This document shows, piece after piece, positions 41,001 through 51,339 of a stretch of DNA of 64,000 nt. Each line of letters starts with the position of its first letter. The stretch's first letter is position 1. The translations under genes were made by a program, and so were the position numbers. Below the pieces are notes generated by a model that worked only from the letters and a program-made list of their open reading frames with translations, made no database searches and was not told the DNA's origin. Source of the DNA: Lampris incognitus (taxonomy: Eukaryota; Chordata; Actinopteri; Lampriformes; Lampridae); NCBI RefSeq assembly GCF_029633865.1, contig NC_079224.1, positions 22,815,677-22,879,676 on the forward strand. Reading direction: 5' to 3'.

Positions 41001-44000
41001 TGTTCTCGTGGAAGAGTGATTGAAATCATAGAAGTTGATTAACAGGAGGGGATGAGGGAATTTATTTCATACAATGAGCACAGCATTAGATTTAGACATC
41101 ACAAATCCATTGCTCTCCGGTCCCATTGTCTATGGCCATCCATCCATTGTCCAAACCGCCCATCCTGCTCTCAGGGTCGTGGGGATGCTGGAGCCTATCC
41201 CAGCAGTCATTGGGCAGCAGGCAGGGAGACACCCTGGACAGGCCGCCAGTCCATCACAGGGCAATGTCTGTCATCATCATTAAATCATGGTATTGCACTA
41301 CTTAAAAAAAAGATATATGTATACAAAATATAAAGTGCATTGACAGGACTTCAAAAAAATATCCATGCAAAGTGGAAGTGCTCAGTATTGTGCTTAAAAG
41401 CACCACGTTCATCAACCATCTTTCCTACTGCTCCGCTCATGCCATGAAATCTCATTTCTTTCTCTTCTTTCCTCCTTTTGTCAATCCCTTGCTCCTTCTC
41501 CTCAGGTCAGTTGTCACCCCAGCGAGCGGCCATCGAGGTGCAGCAGGGTGGCAAGAATGCTGGCGAGTCCGTCTCCTCTTATATTGAGGAGTTGGTTGTC
41601 CGCAGGGAGCTGACTGACAACTTTTGCTTCTACAACAAGAAATATGACAGCGTGAAAGGTCAGCAAAGAGCCCAAGTTTTTTGGTTTTTTTTTTTTTGCC
41701 ACGGTAACTGTACCATTGCTCAACTTGTTTCCATGTTGTTGTTGTTTCCCAAAGGAATGTTAATACCACAATCGTAAAGTGTACAAACAGGGCGTCCGGG
41801 TAGTGTAGCGGTCTATTCCATTGCCTGCCAACACAGGGCTCGTCGGTTCAAATCCCTATGTTACCTCTGGCTTGGTTGGACATTCCTACAGACACAATTG
41901 GCCGTGTCTGTGGGTGGGGAGCTGGATGTGGGTATGTGTCCTGGTTGCTGCACTAGTGCCTCCTCTGGTCGGGCGGGGCGCCTGTTTGGGGGGAGGGGGA
42001 ACTGGGAGGAATAGCGTGATCCTCCCACATGCTACGTCCCACTGGCAAAACTCCTCACTGTCAGGTGAAAAGAAGCAGCTGGCGACTCCACATGTATCGG
42101 AGGAGGCATGTGGTAGTCTGCAGCCCTCCCCAGATCGGCAGAGGGGGTGGAGCAGTGACCGGGACGGCTTGAAAGAGTGAGGTGATTAGCCAAGTACAAT
42201 TGGGAAGAAAAAGGGGGGTAATCCAAAAATAAAGTATACAAATGGATTGATCCATCTTTTTCATGAAAGTTTTCCACAACGGTTGTAGCATTAGCCAGTT
42301 TTGTCTAGCCGTATATACCATTTTATAATGCTGCTTTGTGGTCTCTGGTGGGTCCAGGTGCAAATGAGTGGGCACAGAAGACCTTGAAAGATCATGCCAA
42401 AGACCCCAGGCCATACATCTACACATGTGAACAGCTGGAGAAATCCAAGACCCATGACAAGCTGTGGAATGCGGCCCAGGTACGCTGTTCACCTGCAAAA
42501 CACTTTCAACAGATCTCTCCGTTTATTCCTCAAGGTTACAAAAAAGGATGGTCTAGATCAGGGGTCTCCAACCTTCTTTCCTCTGAGAGCTACTTTTACG
42601 AAATGAAAATGGCCGAGAGCTACTCGTGTTTTGTAACATTTATTCTCATAGCTCATTTCAACCTAAACAAACTGAATCAGCTTGTTTTGCCTGAACATTC
42701 ACAAAATGTTGGTTTCCACAACTCACATTTTGTATTAAAACATCCCAAGTGTATTTAATTCACCTGCATGTGCGTTTTGTATTTCTGCATGCATTTCTTT
42801 CTAGTCTATCTCACACTATCAAATTGAAATATGAATGCTGTCAAAACAAAATGCAATTACAAATACACAGATATTATTACTTACTCACTTGTCATTTTGT
42901 TATATCTGTCCACATGTCACTGTATCACTTCACAAGAGTATTCACATGTACAGTTGTATGTGTGATGTGTATTCAGTCTTTTGTAGTTAGTGAGATGACT
43001 GGCACTGCATGGAGTCAACAAGAGAGGTGTATGCTGGAGTGTATCCACTCAGGTTCACTCTTATGGAGTCATTTAAATGTTCATCTGTCAGTCTTGTTCT
43101 GAATTTTGGTTTCATGACATTCATGTCAGAAAAGGCAGACTCACAGAGGTATGTAGACCCAAACAAAGCAGACATTTTCAGAGCTGCTTGGTGAAGATTC
43201 TTATAGTTATCTGGCTCTACTAAGCTCCAGAAATGCTGAGAATGCTGTTGAGTCTTTAACTGCACATTATTTTGAAGGTTTATTACCTCAATTTTCATTT
43301 CTACAGGATCAACACAGAAAAGTTCAGCAATCTGTCCTGAAATCTCACTTATGTCCACATCCATGAAGGGGTTGGCCATAAATGTCACACAGGGCTCAAG
43401 TTTCTCAAAGTCACTGAATCTGTCTGCAAACTCCTGTCACAGCCTTGACAGGAGGTCACAATACTTGGAAAAATTTAAAATGCTGGCTGCACCTGTGTGA
43501 CTTTCCAACATCTTTGAGACACAGGGGAAGTGCTGAAACCTTTTGTTTTTCACTTGCTGAATGTGCAATGACAGTTTTGCTCTGAACGCATTGACAGCAC
43601 TGATCATATCAGATATGTTTTTATCTTTGCCTTGTAACTGTAGGTTCAGGTCATTAATTTTCTCAGTTACATCTGTTAGGAAAGCAAGATCAAGTAGCCA
43701 CTCTGCATCAGATAATAGGGTGGTATCCTCCTCCCTCGTTTCCATAAATGCCTCGATTTCATCCAGCAAGGAAAGAAAGCGCTGTAGTATCTTACCCCGA
43801 CTTAGCCATCTGACTTCAGTGTGGAGGAGGAGATCCCCATGCTCCGCAGAGCATTCCTCCAGCAACAGCTTGAAGCTCCGGTGTTGCTTAGCCTTTGCTC
43901 GAATGGAGTTGATGATCTTAACAACAGGTGCCATCACACGGTCAAATTCCATAACTTTTGCGCATATAGCCTGCTGGTGAATGATGCAGTGATAGTTCAA

Positions 44001-47000
44001 AAACTTTGGAAAGTCCAGGTCCGCTTTGCAGTGCGCAATAAATCCTGAGTGACGACCTGTCATAGCAGGGGCTCCATCAGTTGTTACAGACACCAGCTTT
44101 TCCATAGGGATCTTTTGTTCTACAAAGTAGTCCTTCACTGCATTGTAAATATCAACTCCCCTGGTTGTGGTTTTCAGTGGAAGTAAGGTCAAAAACTCTT
44201 CTTTGGTGGAAAAGTCATCAAACACCATCCGAATGAACACAGCTAGCTGGGCTGTATCACTGGAGTCGACAGACTCACCATACTGAATTGAAAACCATTT
44301 GCACCTGTTCGTGTCCGAGTCTAGCTGTTTTACCGCATCCAGACAGCGCAGACGCTCTCCTTGCCACAGTATTAGCACCAAGTTGTACATCAGCAATAGC
44401 AGACAACATTTCTGTCTTACTTTTATTGTCCCTGAATAACGTTTCAGCCACCGCAGTCGTAGCCTCCTTTACAATCCCGCCGTCGGTGAAGGACTTTTTG
44501 TGCTTCGTTAAGATGTGCGCCACTTTAAACGAAGCCTCTGTTGCTGCATTGGCCTTCTTCGTTGGTCTTGTGAATAGAGACTTTTGTCTTTGAAGCATAG
44601 TTTTCAGCTCCTTTATCTTCTCTTTTCGTAGACTGCTACCTGCAGGGAAGTCCCGTGAAAAATTGCTGTGGACTTTGGTGAAATGGCGCTCCGCGTTACA
44701 TCTTTTACCAACTGACACGCTAGCTCCGTAGATCAGACACACAAACTTGTCGTTTACATTCGTGAAACAAAACTCTGTTTCCCACTCTCCGTGAAAATAG
44801 TATGTTTTTAGCCTCTTACTAGTATGGGTAGCTGCCGCGGTCATGGTTGCTGTCCATCTCACATCACCACTGACTCATCAAGCTTGACAGCAGTGCAACT
44901 GTTTGATTGACAACTAATTGGCAAATAATCATTTTGTGTAAGGAGGGGGTGGGACACCTGTGAATTTGATTGGATATAAATGTAAGCAGGTTTTCCAAGT
45001 GACCAAACAAATATGACTCATCAAGTTTTCAAATTTATGAAAGATTCATTAACCCTTTGGTGAGCTACTTGGAAAGGGGCCGCGAGCTACTGGTAGCTCG
45101 CGAGCGACGTGTTGGAGACCCCTGGTCTAGATGAAGCATCTAGACCATCCTTTTTTGTAACCTTGGGCTACTTGATAAAACAGACAGCAGTCTATTTTTT
45201 TGGCCCCTTATTGCCTTTTTATATACAGGAAAAGTCAACTGAGCATATATTCATGTTCTTTTTTTTTTTAAGCTGAATTCTGCTTCACATTTTGACTTTT
45301 TTTTTTTCATTCAGTTGCACACATTCCACATTAGGAGTTTTCCATACAAACGCAGCTTTTTTTTGTCACCAAATGTTTGCAAATTGTATTCGTATGTTGA
45401 ACACTTAACATCCAATGCAGCAGTTTGGGGCCAGAAGACCCCTGTTCAAAAGCACCTCAATTTTCCTTGATGAGGACAGGAAAGTGCTGGTCATTTACTT
45501 CCCCCACCAGGTTCAGATTTGAACTGTCCATTCCCAACAAGTCTACTTCCTCTAACCCATAGTAATCCTCTGTTTTTAGCCGGTTAAAGTTTTACTTTAG
45601 TCGTAGTTCAAGCTGGGCAATCGGATCAAAAAAATTCATACCTGTTTGTAAAATGAGTGATTTTTGGTGCTGTACATCACAGTGCTATTTTTAGTTGTTG
45701 AGTAGAAGCTGTATTCTTTTGCTTCCAAGTGAAAGCTAAATACATGTGAGGGCTAATTGTAGAAAAATGTTGTTATTTTCAAAACATGACAACACCTTTC
45801 ATGAAACCACATTTAATTTTCAGCTGTGCTATTTGTCAGCATGTCCTAACCATACGATACGCCATAGCATGTGTGACGTCCTTTTGTGGATGTTCATAGC
45901 TGAAAGTTACAGAGATGGAACAGGAACAGAAGTTCATTGGTTGCTATGGGTTTATTGATGTACTATCTCTCCCTTGTAACAGAAAGTTGAATCAGTTCAT
46001 CTGGACACAACGTTTACTGACAGAAACGTTTCATCACCCATCTAAGTGACCTCTTCAGTCTCAACTGACAGCAGGTATCCCACCCTTATAAACAATACAT
46101 TGGTATAACAACCAAAAACAACAATCAGTTTCATATGCAAATCACCGTGACCATTAACTACAGTTTCAATGGCAATGTGTACTATTCACAGAGGATTTGG
46201 GAATGTTTGCAATCACAGCATTGTAAGATGGTGACAGATGTACTTAGCTTAGCTTTCTGGCTTTGACAAATGCCCAGTTGGGATAACCACACTAACCAGG
46301 GCCTGTTTAATGTGGGATTTCTGCCCTTCCTCAACCGCTGTGTCGATGGACAGGATACTGTGATTAGTACACATTGCCATTAAAACTCGAGTTAATGCTC
46401 ATGGTAATTTGCATATGAAACCGATCGTTTTCGGTTGTTATGCTGCTGTATTGTTTATAAGGTGGCGATACCTGCAGTTAGTTGAGACTGAAGAGGTCAC
46501 CTAGATGAGTGATGAAACGTTTCTCTCTCAATAAATGTTGTGTCCAGATGAACTGATTCAGCTTTCTGTGATTTTCTTACCTGGATTATTGAGCATGCAT
46601 AAAGACCTATCTCTCCCTTAGTACCAAATGGTTACTGAGGGGAAAATGCATGGTTTCCTGAGGATGTACTGGGCCAAGAAGATCCTGGAGTGGACCTCCT
46701 CACCAGAAGAGGCACTCTCAATAGCCCTTTACCTCAATGACCGCTATGAGCTGGATGGACAGGACCCTAATGGCTTTGTTGGTAAGGCACAATATAAATT
46801 GTTCATGTCCCAAAAGGTGGCATTTCCTTACATTAATTTCTTGTTTAAATGATTTTTCATCTCTTCTGCAGGTTGCATGTGGTCCATTTGTGGGATCCAT
46901 GACCAGGGATGGGCAGAGAGACCTATCTTTGGAAAGATTCGCTATATGAACTACAAGGGCTGCCTTCGCAAGTTTGATGTGGCCAGCTTTGAGAGGAAGT

Positions 47001-47020
47001 ACTTCCCCAAAAACCTTTAA
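37820..47020 (+). CDS. phr: Class II CPD photolyase, whole gene
   Basis: This FAD enzyme uses blue/near-UV light to split cyclobutane pyrimidine dimers in DNA, in the nucleus. Nine coding exons (37820-38072, 38342-38490, 38761-38943, 39166-39324, 40558-40756, 41506-41658, 42358-42479, 46622-46781, 46872-47020) join in phase to 508 codons plus TAA, a normal length for class II enzymes. The basic N terminus (MPRQKRK, DAKRK) is a likely nuclear signal. The antenna-type alpha/beta domain starts [12 protein letters not shown]. The FAD domain carries [58 protein letters not shown] and [20 protein letters not shown], which are class II signatures. All conserved blocks are intact. ATG 37820 has a good context (ATCACCATG). 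Intron 7 holds a hAT element and a Penelope-like remnant. Confidence 0.96.
38112..38290. mobile_element. Short Penelope-like fold-back repeat
   Basis: TGCATGCTCAATGATCCATG ... CAGTTCATCTG, then inverted sequence to GATGAAACGTTTCTCTCAAT. It lies in phr intron 1 and is a shortened copy of the 31358-31700 family. Confidence 0.55.
38342..38490 (+). CDS. phr: phr coding exon 2
   Basis: The acceptor is GTTGCAG|ATAACT and the donor is GCTAAG|GTAAAG. It encodes [20 protein letters not shown] to KGLEEVAK, about residues 85-134. Confidence 0.93.
38761..38943 (+). CDS. phr: phr coding exon 3
   Basis: The acceptor is CCCACAG|GAATGC and the donor is ATACAG|GTACAA, 61 codons in phase 0. It includes [16 protein letters not shown] and [11 protein letters not shown]. 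Confidence 0.93.
39166..39324 (+). CDS. phr: phr coding exon 4
   Basis: The acceptor is TCCATAG|GTTGAT and the donor is GCCAAG|GTACCT, 53 codons. It includes [20 protein letters not shown] and RTIRGKI, a conserved class II block. Confidence 0.93.
39325..40049. other. phr intron 4, no feature seen
   Basis: Ordinary intron sequence up to a LINE tail at 40050. Confidence 0.45.
40050..40405 (+). mobile_element. LINE 3' end with (TAG)n tail
   Basis: A decayed frame reads [20 protein letters not shown] and [13 protein letters not shown] with stops between. It is followed by CCCCTAACGGGAGCAGCCAAAAG and a TAG trinucleotide run. This is the usual C-terminus plus 3' UTR of an RTE-type fish LINE, 5' truncated as is common. 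Confidence 0.65.
40558..40756 (+). CDS. phr: phr coding exon 5
   Basis: The acceptor is CATACAG|CCAGTG and the donor is CTTTG|GTCAGT, phase 1. It encodes [14 protein letters not shown] to [18 protein letters not shown], the start of the FAD domain. Confidence 0.93.
41137..41264 (+). repeat. Dispersed fish repeat (CCATTATCCAAACCGCTTATCC family)
   Basis: It reads CATCCATCCATTGTCCAAAC then CTGCTCTCAGGGTCGTGGGG and ends CCAGTCCATCACAGGGC. It lies in phr intron 5. Confidence 0.65.
41506..41658 (+). CDS. phr: phr coding exon 6
   Basis: The acceptor is CCTCAG|GTCAGT and the donor is GAAAG|GTCAGC. It encodes [20 protein letters not shown] and [20 protein letters not shown], an FAD-contact region. 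Confidence 0.93.
41790..42217 (+). mobile_element. tRNA-derived SINE, family 1, copy 5 (phr intron 6)
   Basis: It starts GGGCGTCCGGGTAGTGTAGC (A box) with a B-box variant GGTTCAAATCC near 41845, a full body and an A/G-rich tail. Confidence 0.82.
42358..42479 (+). CDS. phr: phr coding exon 7
   Basis: The acceptor is GGTCCAG|GTGCAA and the donor is GCCCAG|GTACGC. It encodes [16 protein letters not shown] and [15 protein letters not shown]. Confidence 0.93.
42559..45124 (-). mobile_element. hAT transposon, 2566 bp, perfect TIRs and TSD
   Basis: Termini CAGGGGTCTCCAAC (42559-42572) and GTTGGAGACCCCTG (45111-45124) are perfect inverted repeats. Both flanks are GTCTAGAT (42551-42558 and 45125-45132), a perfect 8-bp duplication. 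Subterminal GAGCTACT motifs occur at both ends. It carries a transposase reading right to left (pseudogene below). It sits in phr intron 7, about 80 bp past the exon 7 donor, opposite to phr transcription. Confidence 0.95.
42987..44862 (-). pseudogene. hAT transposase (SCAND3/GTF2IRD2-like group), frameshift and one stop
   Basis: The first part (44862-44275) has a BED-like zinc finger: FVCLIYG ... [10 protein letters not shown], with Tyr where the second Cys of C-x2-C is expected. The middle (to 43437) carries [47 protein letters not shown] and EVRWLSRGK, all hAT core motifs. The last part (43388-42987) has the C-terminal dimerisation region with [20 protein letters not shown]. The frame shifts near 44340 and an in-frame TGA lies at 43439-43437. 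Host genes such as GTF2IRD2, ZBED5 and SCAND3 descend from related elements, but here the inverted repeats mark it as a transposon. Confidence 0.9.
45133..45977. other. phr intron 7, between hAT and Penelope-like remnant
   Basis: It begins with the right arm of the palindrome split by the hAT element (45138-45165). The rest has poly-T runs and no gene signal. Confidence 0.5.
45978..46607 (-). mobile_element. Penelope-like element remnant with inverted terminal repeats
   Basis: Ends 45978-46190 and about 46370-46607 are inverted copies (CAGTTCATCTGGACACAACG ... GTTGTGTCCAGATGAACTG). Between them the minus strand codes fragments such as [12 protein letters not shown] and [13 protein letters not shown], which resemble the region before the GIY-YIG domain of Penelope-like retroelements. 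It is badly broken and lacks RT. The right end lies 15 bp before the exon 8 acceptor. Confidence 0.6.
46622..46781 (+). CDS. phr: phr coding exon 8
   Basis: The acceptor is CTCCCTTAG|TACCAA and the donor is TTTGTTG|GTAAGG. It encodes [18 protein letters not shown], the class II signature, and [16 protein letters not shown]. Confidence 0.94.
46872..47020 (+). CDS. phr: phr last coding exon
   Basis: The acceptor is TTCTGCAG|GTTGCA. It encodes [20 protein letters not shown] and ends [11 protein letters not shown] at 47018-47020. Confidence 0.94.
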
Positions 47021-47616
47021 GGTGAAATATATGAAAACGTTGAGGACTAGGAAAATGTTTCAGGGCTTCGGTGTCATACTGTATCTCTTCCTCTTATCTC
47101 AGGAAACTTCCGTTTTGGTATTGGAAATAATTTCTTTTGAAGATGAAGCATGCGTTTAGATAAAGGCTATGGAGAATGTCACAGTAACTGTTTTAATACT
47201 CAAGATTGTTGTTTATGGTTCGGTTTACTGTGTTGATTGAGAAATTTACAATGAATCATGGTAGCTAAACCCTCCATCTTAGATGATCCCAGAGTCCATG
47301 ATGTATACATATTAAACATTAGATTAAGTTTGTCGAGATGCAACCTTTCCATACTTTTTATTGTTTTGATATTACTGTATCTTGTTAGTATAACTGTTTA
47401 ATTTCACTAAGTTTTTCCAATGTATGTTTATTTGTATTTTTTTAGTAAGTTGTTGGTTTTGTGAATAAAACTGCCGTTATTTCACTGCTTGGTGTATTCT
47501 TCTGAGAATTTCGATATAACTTTCCAAAAAAAAACCTTTTCTTCTTCTTTTTTTTAGATTTTCCCCCTTTTTCTCCCCAATTATACCTGACCAATTACCC
47601 TATTTTCCCGAGCCCC
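47021..47616 (+). promoter_or_regulatory. phr: phr 3' UTR, poly(A) signal and truncated SINE
   Basis: AATAAA at 47464-47469 is the likely poly(A) signal. About 47379-47616, including this signal, is repeated at about 49148-49400. The last 60 bp (from about 47560) are a minus-strand fragment of the family-1 SINE (copy 7). Confidence 0.7.
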
Positions 47617-49147
47617 ATACGCCCTGCGGAAGCTGACAGATAGACAACTCTTCCTCCAATCACCATGCTTAAGAGGGTGCTTAGTTCCACTCCGTTTAAT
47701 GGTTGACTGGAAGTAGCCACCCTCTTCAGCATGGTGATTGGAGGAGGAGTTGTCTATCTGCCAGCTTATGCAGGGCGTATAGGGGTGGCAGAATAGTAAA
47801 ACGACAGCTTCCGAACGGGCTGAGATACAGCAGAGCAGGACAGTGTCATCACAACAGAACAGGCTTACAACAGAACACCAGCTTAACCATCAGGCTTCCA
47901 TGACATTATTGAAGAACAGAAGTCACAATCCCCAAACAGCTTTATTACCTGGTCTGGCAGGTCAGCAACATCTAAACGCTGTCGCGGCTCCTCTGCTAGC
48001 TCAGCGGCTGCCATAGCCTTTGCAGAGGCCGAAGAGGCCAAAGCTAAAGTAAAATATGCAGATTAAAATGCAAAAAGCACACTTGGATGCAGAGAAAGTA
48101 TGCTTAGATGCACAACTTGATGTCCTAAATGCTGAAAAAAAAACAGCAGCAGCAGCAGTTGCAAAGGCCGAAGCATTGGTGGCAGCCCTCGTGTGCGACA
48201 AAGAATCGGACTTAGAGTTGAAAATTGATGTAGGACTCAGTGCTCATGATTTTGCTCAGCGAACCAATGACTATGCTGAAGAGCAGACCAGACTACGGAC
48301 CGACACTCAGGCAGACTCGGTCATGATATCAGAAGAGCCAAGGCCACCACCAGTGCCTTCCCAAATGCATGGCCTAGACACAGACAGTAGCTTTCCTCAT
48401 AGCAAGCCATCTACAAGGGCCACCTATGATGTTGAAACAAATTTCCCTAGTGGACACGCAGTCAGCGTAGAGAGACAAGTTACCTACTCTGATGCAAATG
48501 CCACCAGGCCATCACAAACCACAGAGCATTCAGTTTTAGAGAGCAGACGTACAAAGCTTATTTCGGCCATGTCAGGCCACCTGAGAATCATAGTTACTTA
48601 CCCACAGATACTCCCCACCATGGTGAGGTGCAGGCACCAGCCCTAACTCCAGTGCCACAATCTCAGACTTACCCACAGGTCAAGCCACACCCACCTTCAC
48701 CAAAAACACATGCCCAGTTTCCTGTTAGCACCGCACAGGCTCACTATGGAGACAATCAGAATATGTCTGATCTTGTTAGGTTCATGGCATGTAGAGAAGT
48801 TATCGCCACAGGCCTACTGCAGTTTGATGATCGCCCAGAAAATTATAGGGCCTGGAAAGCGTAATTCTTGAACACCATAATAGGCCTGCACCTCTCAGTT
48901 AAAGAAGAGATGGATCTCCTAGTTAAGCAGAGTCAAGAGAACAAGCAAAACTGATAAGAGCTGTACATGTCTATAACCCAGAAAAGGGGCTGCAGATGAT
49001 TTGGCAGCAACTTGATGAATGGTTGCCTACTTCCAGTCAACCATTAAATGGAGTGGAACTAAACACCCTCTTCAGTGTGGTGATTGGAGGAGGAGTTGTC
49101 TATCTGCCAGTTTATACAGGGCGTAGAGGGGTGGCAGAATAAATATA
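47617..49147 (+). mobile_element. LTR retroelement fossil, BEL/Pao-like gag region
   Basis: This is a broken fossil. A gag-like coding region lies at about 48056-48864, Ala/Lys-rich with coiled-coil character at first, Pro-rich next, then GLLQFDDRPENYRAWKA, typical of BEL/Pao-type gag. A segment of about 80 bp occurs in the same orientation at about 47715-47797 and 49064-49142, with an inverted copy at about 47617-47703, so the ends are rearranged. No pol is visible. It has a few breaks and is mostly deleted. Divergence of the flanking duplicated DNA suggests an old insertion. Confidence 0.55.
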
Positions 49148-49340
49148 ACTATCTTGTTAGTATGACTGTTTAATTTACTTAAAGTTTTTCCAATGTGTGT
49201 TTATTCTTTGTTTAAAAAGTTGTTGGTTTTGTGAATAAAACTGTTATTTCACCGCTTGGTGTATTCTCCTGAGAATTTAGATATAACCCCCCCAAAAAAA
49301 AAACCCTTCTTTTCTTATTTTTTAATTTATTTTTTTATAG
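49148..49340 (+). repeat. Second copy of the phr 3' UTR segment
   Basis: It matches about 47379-47560 with scattered differences and includes another AATAAA (near 49235). It continues directly into a full-length SINE, as the first copy does into a truncated one. Confidence 0.85.
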
Positions 49341-49778
49341 ACCCCCCCCCTTTTTTTTCTCCCCAGTTGTACCTGACCAATTACCCTATTTTCCGAGCCA
49401 TCCCGGTCACTGCTCCACCCCCTCTGCCGATCTGGGGAGGGCTGCAGACTACCACATGCCTCCTCTGATACATGTGGAGTCGCCAGCCGCTTCTTTTCAC
49501 CTGACAGTGAGGAGTTTCGCCAGGGGGACGTAGCATGTGGGAGGATCACGCTATTCCCCCCCAGTTCCCCCTTGCCCCTGAACAGGCACCCTGACTGACC
49601 AGAGGAGGCGCTAGTGCAGCGACCAGGACACATACCCACATACGGCTTGCCACCTGCAGACATGGCCAATTGTGTCTGTAGGGATGCCCGATCAAGCTGG
49701 AGGTAACACGGGGATTCAAACTGGCGATCCCTGTGTTGGTAGGCAACAGAATAGACCGCTACGCTACCCAGACGCCCC
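49341..49778 (-). mobile_element. tRNA-derived SINE, family 1, copy 6
   Basis: A full minus-strand copy. The head is at 49778 (GGGGCGTCTGGGTAGCGTAG inverse), with a degenerate B box near 49720 and a T/C-rich tail at the left. Confidence 0.82.
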
Positions 49779-50616
49779 TACATTTTTCATTCTTAATTGT
49801 CCACACAAAGTCAAATCAATGACAAATTGTTATATATTTTCAGTTGTTTTCAAATATTCACTTTCCACTTTTTGTATAACTTAAAAACCTTTAAAAAAAA
49901 GTAATTTCATATTAATTCTTACCACGCTCTTCCATCGGTGCTTTATCCCTTCACTCAAAACAATCTCATCCACAGTAGACTTCTTGAGACTTGAGACTTA
50001 TTCAGATTAACACAGACAAATCTGATTTGCTTTCCTATCTTTCCAAAAATCAAATTTTTCAGTGTGACTGTCCACACTGTTATTTGTAAGTGGCCAAATT
50101 GGATTCATGTGTTCAGACAGTTGTAATTTGCTGACTTATTTACGAGGGTTGCTTTAGCAATGACATAGGCATGCACATGCTGACCACTGGTGCGTTTTTT
50201 AATGATTCTGGGTTCATCAAGTTGTCGGTATGAAGGGACGTTAACGCCGCTATTTGTAGTGCCATTGTTGTTAGACAGACATAGGTGACCATGTGCTATG
50301 GCATGCCAAGCATATGCAAATTTACCTATAACCAATTACTACACCAGGTGATTTGTCCTCATACTGCATACTCTTGGCACACTATGGCACAGACGTGTCT
50401 ACTTTAGAAAGTCCATGTATAGCATAGTCGAATAAATGGCGCTTTGTATTTGGTTGCTTTTTTCATGTTTATTTCACTTGCTTCATGTTTGCATCCCATC
50501 AGGTTAAACCACCAGCATCAACTGTAACTTCACATTCACCCTGCCCTAAGATTGGTCCGTGGGTGCTTGGGCCCCTGTGCACCCATGCGGTCGGAGCCTA
50601 TCGATGTGAACACAAT
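49779..50616. other. Intergenic, no feature seen
   Basis: AT-rich unique-looking sequence with no coding signal. Confidence 0.45.
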
Positions 50617-50745
50617 GTCCATCCATCCATTATCCAAACTGCTTATCCTGCTCTCAGGGTCGTGGGGATGCTGGAGCCTATCCCAGCAGTCATTGGGCAC
50701 GAGGTGGGGAGACGCCCTGGACAGGCCTCCAGTCCATCACAGATG
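50617..50745 (+). repeat. Dispersed fish repeat (CCATTATCCAAACCGCTTATCC family)
   Basis: It starts CCATCCATCCATTATCCAAA and ends CCAGTCCATCACAG, the same order as 41137-41264. Confidence 0.65.
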
Positions 50746-51339
50746 AACACAATGTGAGGTAACATTTTTGGATATGCAAGAGAACTGGTGGCTGGTGAAG
50801 ACATATAATCGGAAGTTTGGTGAATTGTTTTATTTCGAAAGGTGCCTTAGAATTTGGCCTGCATGAAGCCCCCCTCACCACCACCACCACTCGAATGACA
50901 TCAGCAGAAAGTGTTGAGTGGGGTGGCCAAACGGGTCAGTGATTTTTTTGGGGTTGGATACTCAAATTGTGCTTAAGATTTTGAGTAACTGCAACTGCAG
51001 CTTAAATAGTTGTACAGTCAAGAGGATGAATGGACATTATGTGGTAAAGTAATTCAAATTACTTTTTGGAAGAAATATAATAGGAATCCTGTTTGAGGTC
51101 ATAGAGAATTGAAAACATTGTGCTCAAGTCATCTTTGCCGTCTCCATTATTTTATGGTGGTTACTGTATTTGCAGACGGCTCTATGGTGGAGTAATGAAA
51201 TATCTGGCATCAAAATCAGGGCCTGTAATTGTGAGGCCTTTTGTAAGAATTGTAGGAATGCTAATCTGAGGCTAATGTAAGCTCAGATCAAAGTTGTTAT
51301 TGTTATGTGACCTGACCACCAACACAAAAACAAAACAAA
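50746..51339. other. Intergenic, no feature seen
   Basis: I see no gene or repeat here. Confidence 0.45.

Noticed and set aside
42987-44862. Considered as a domesticated host gene (SCAND3/GTF2IRD2-like)
   Set aside because: Perfect inverted repeats and an 8-bp duplication bound it, and the frame is broken, so it is a transposon copy.
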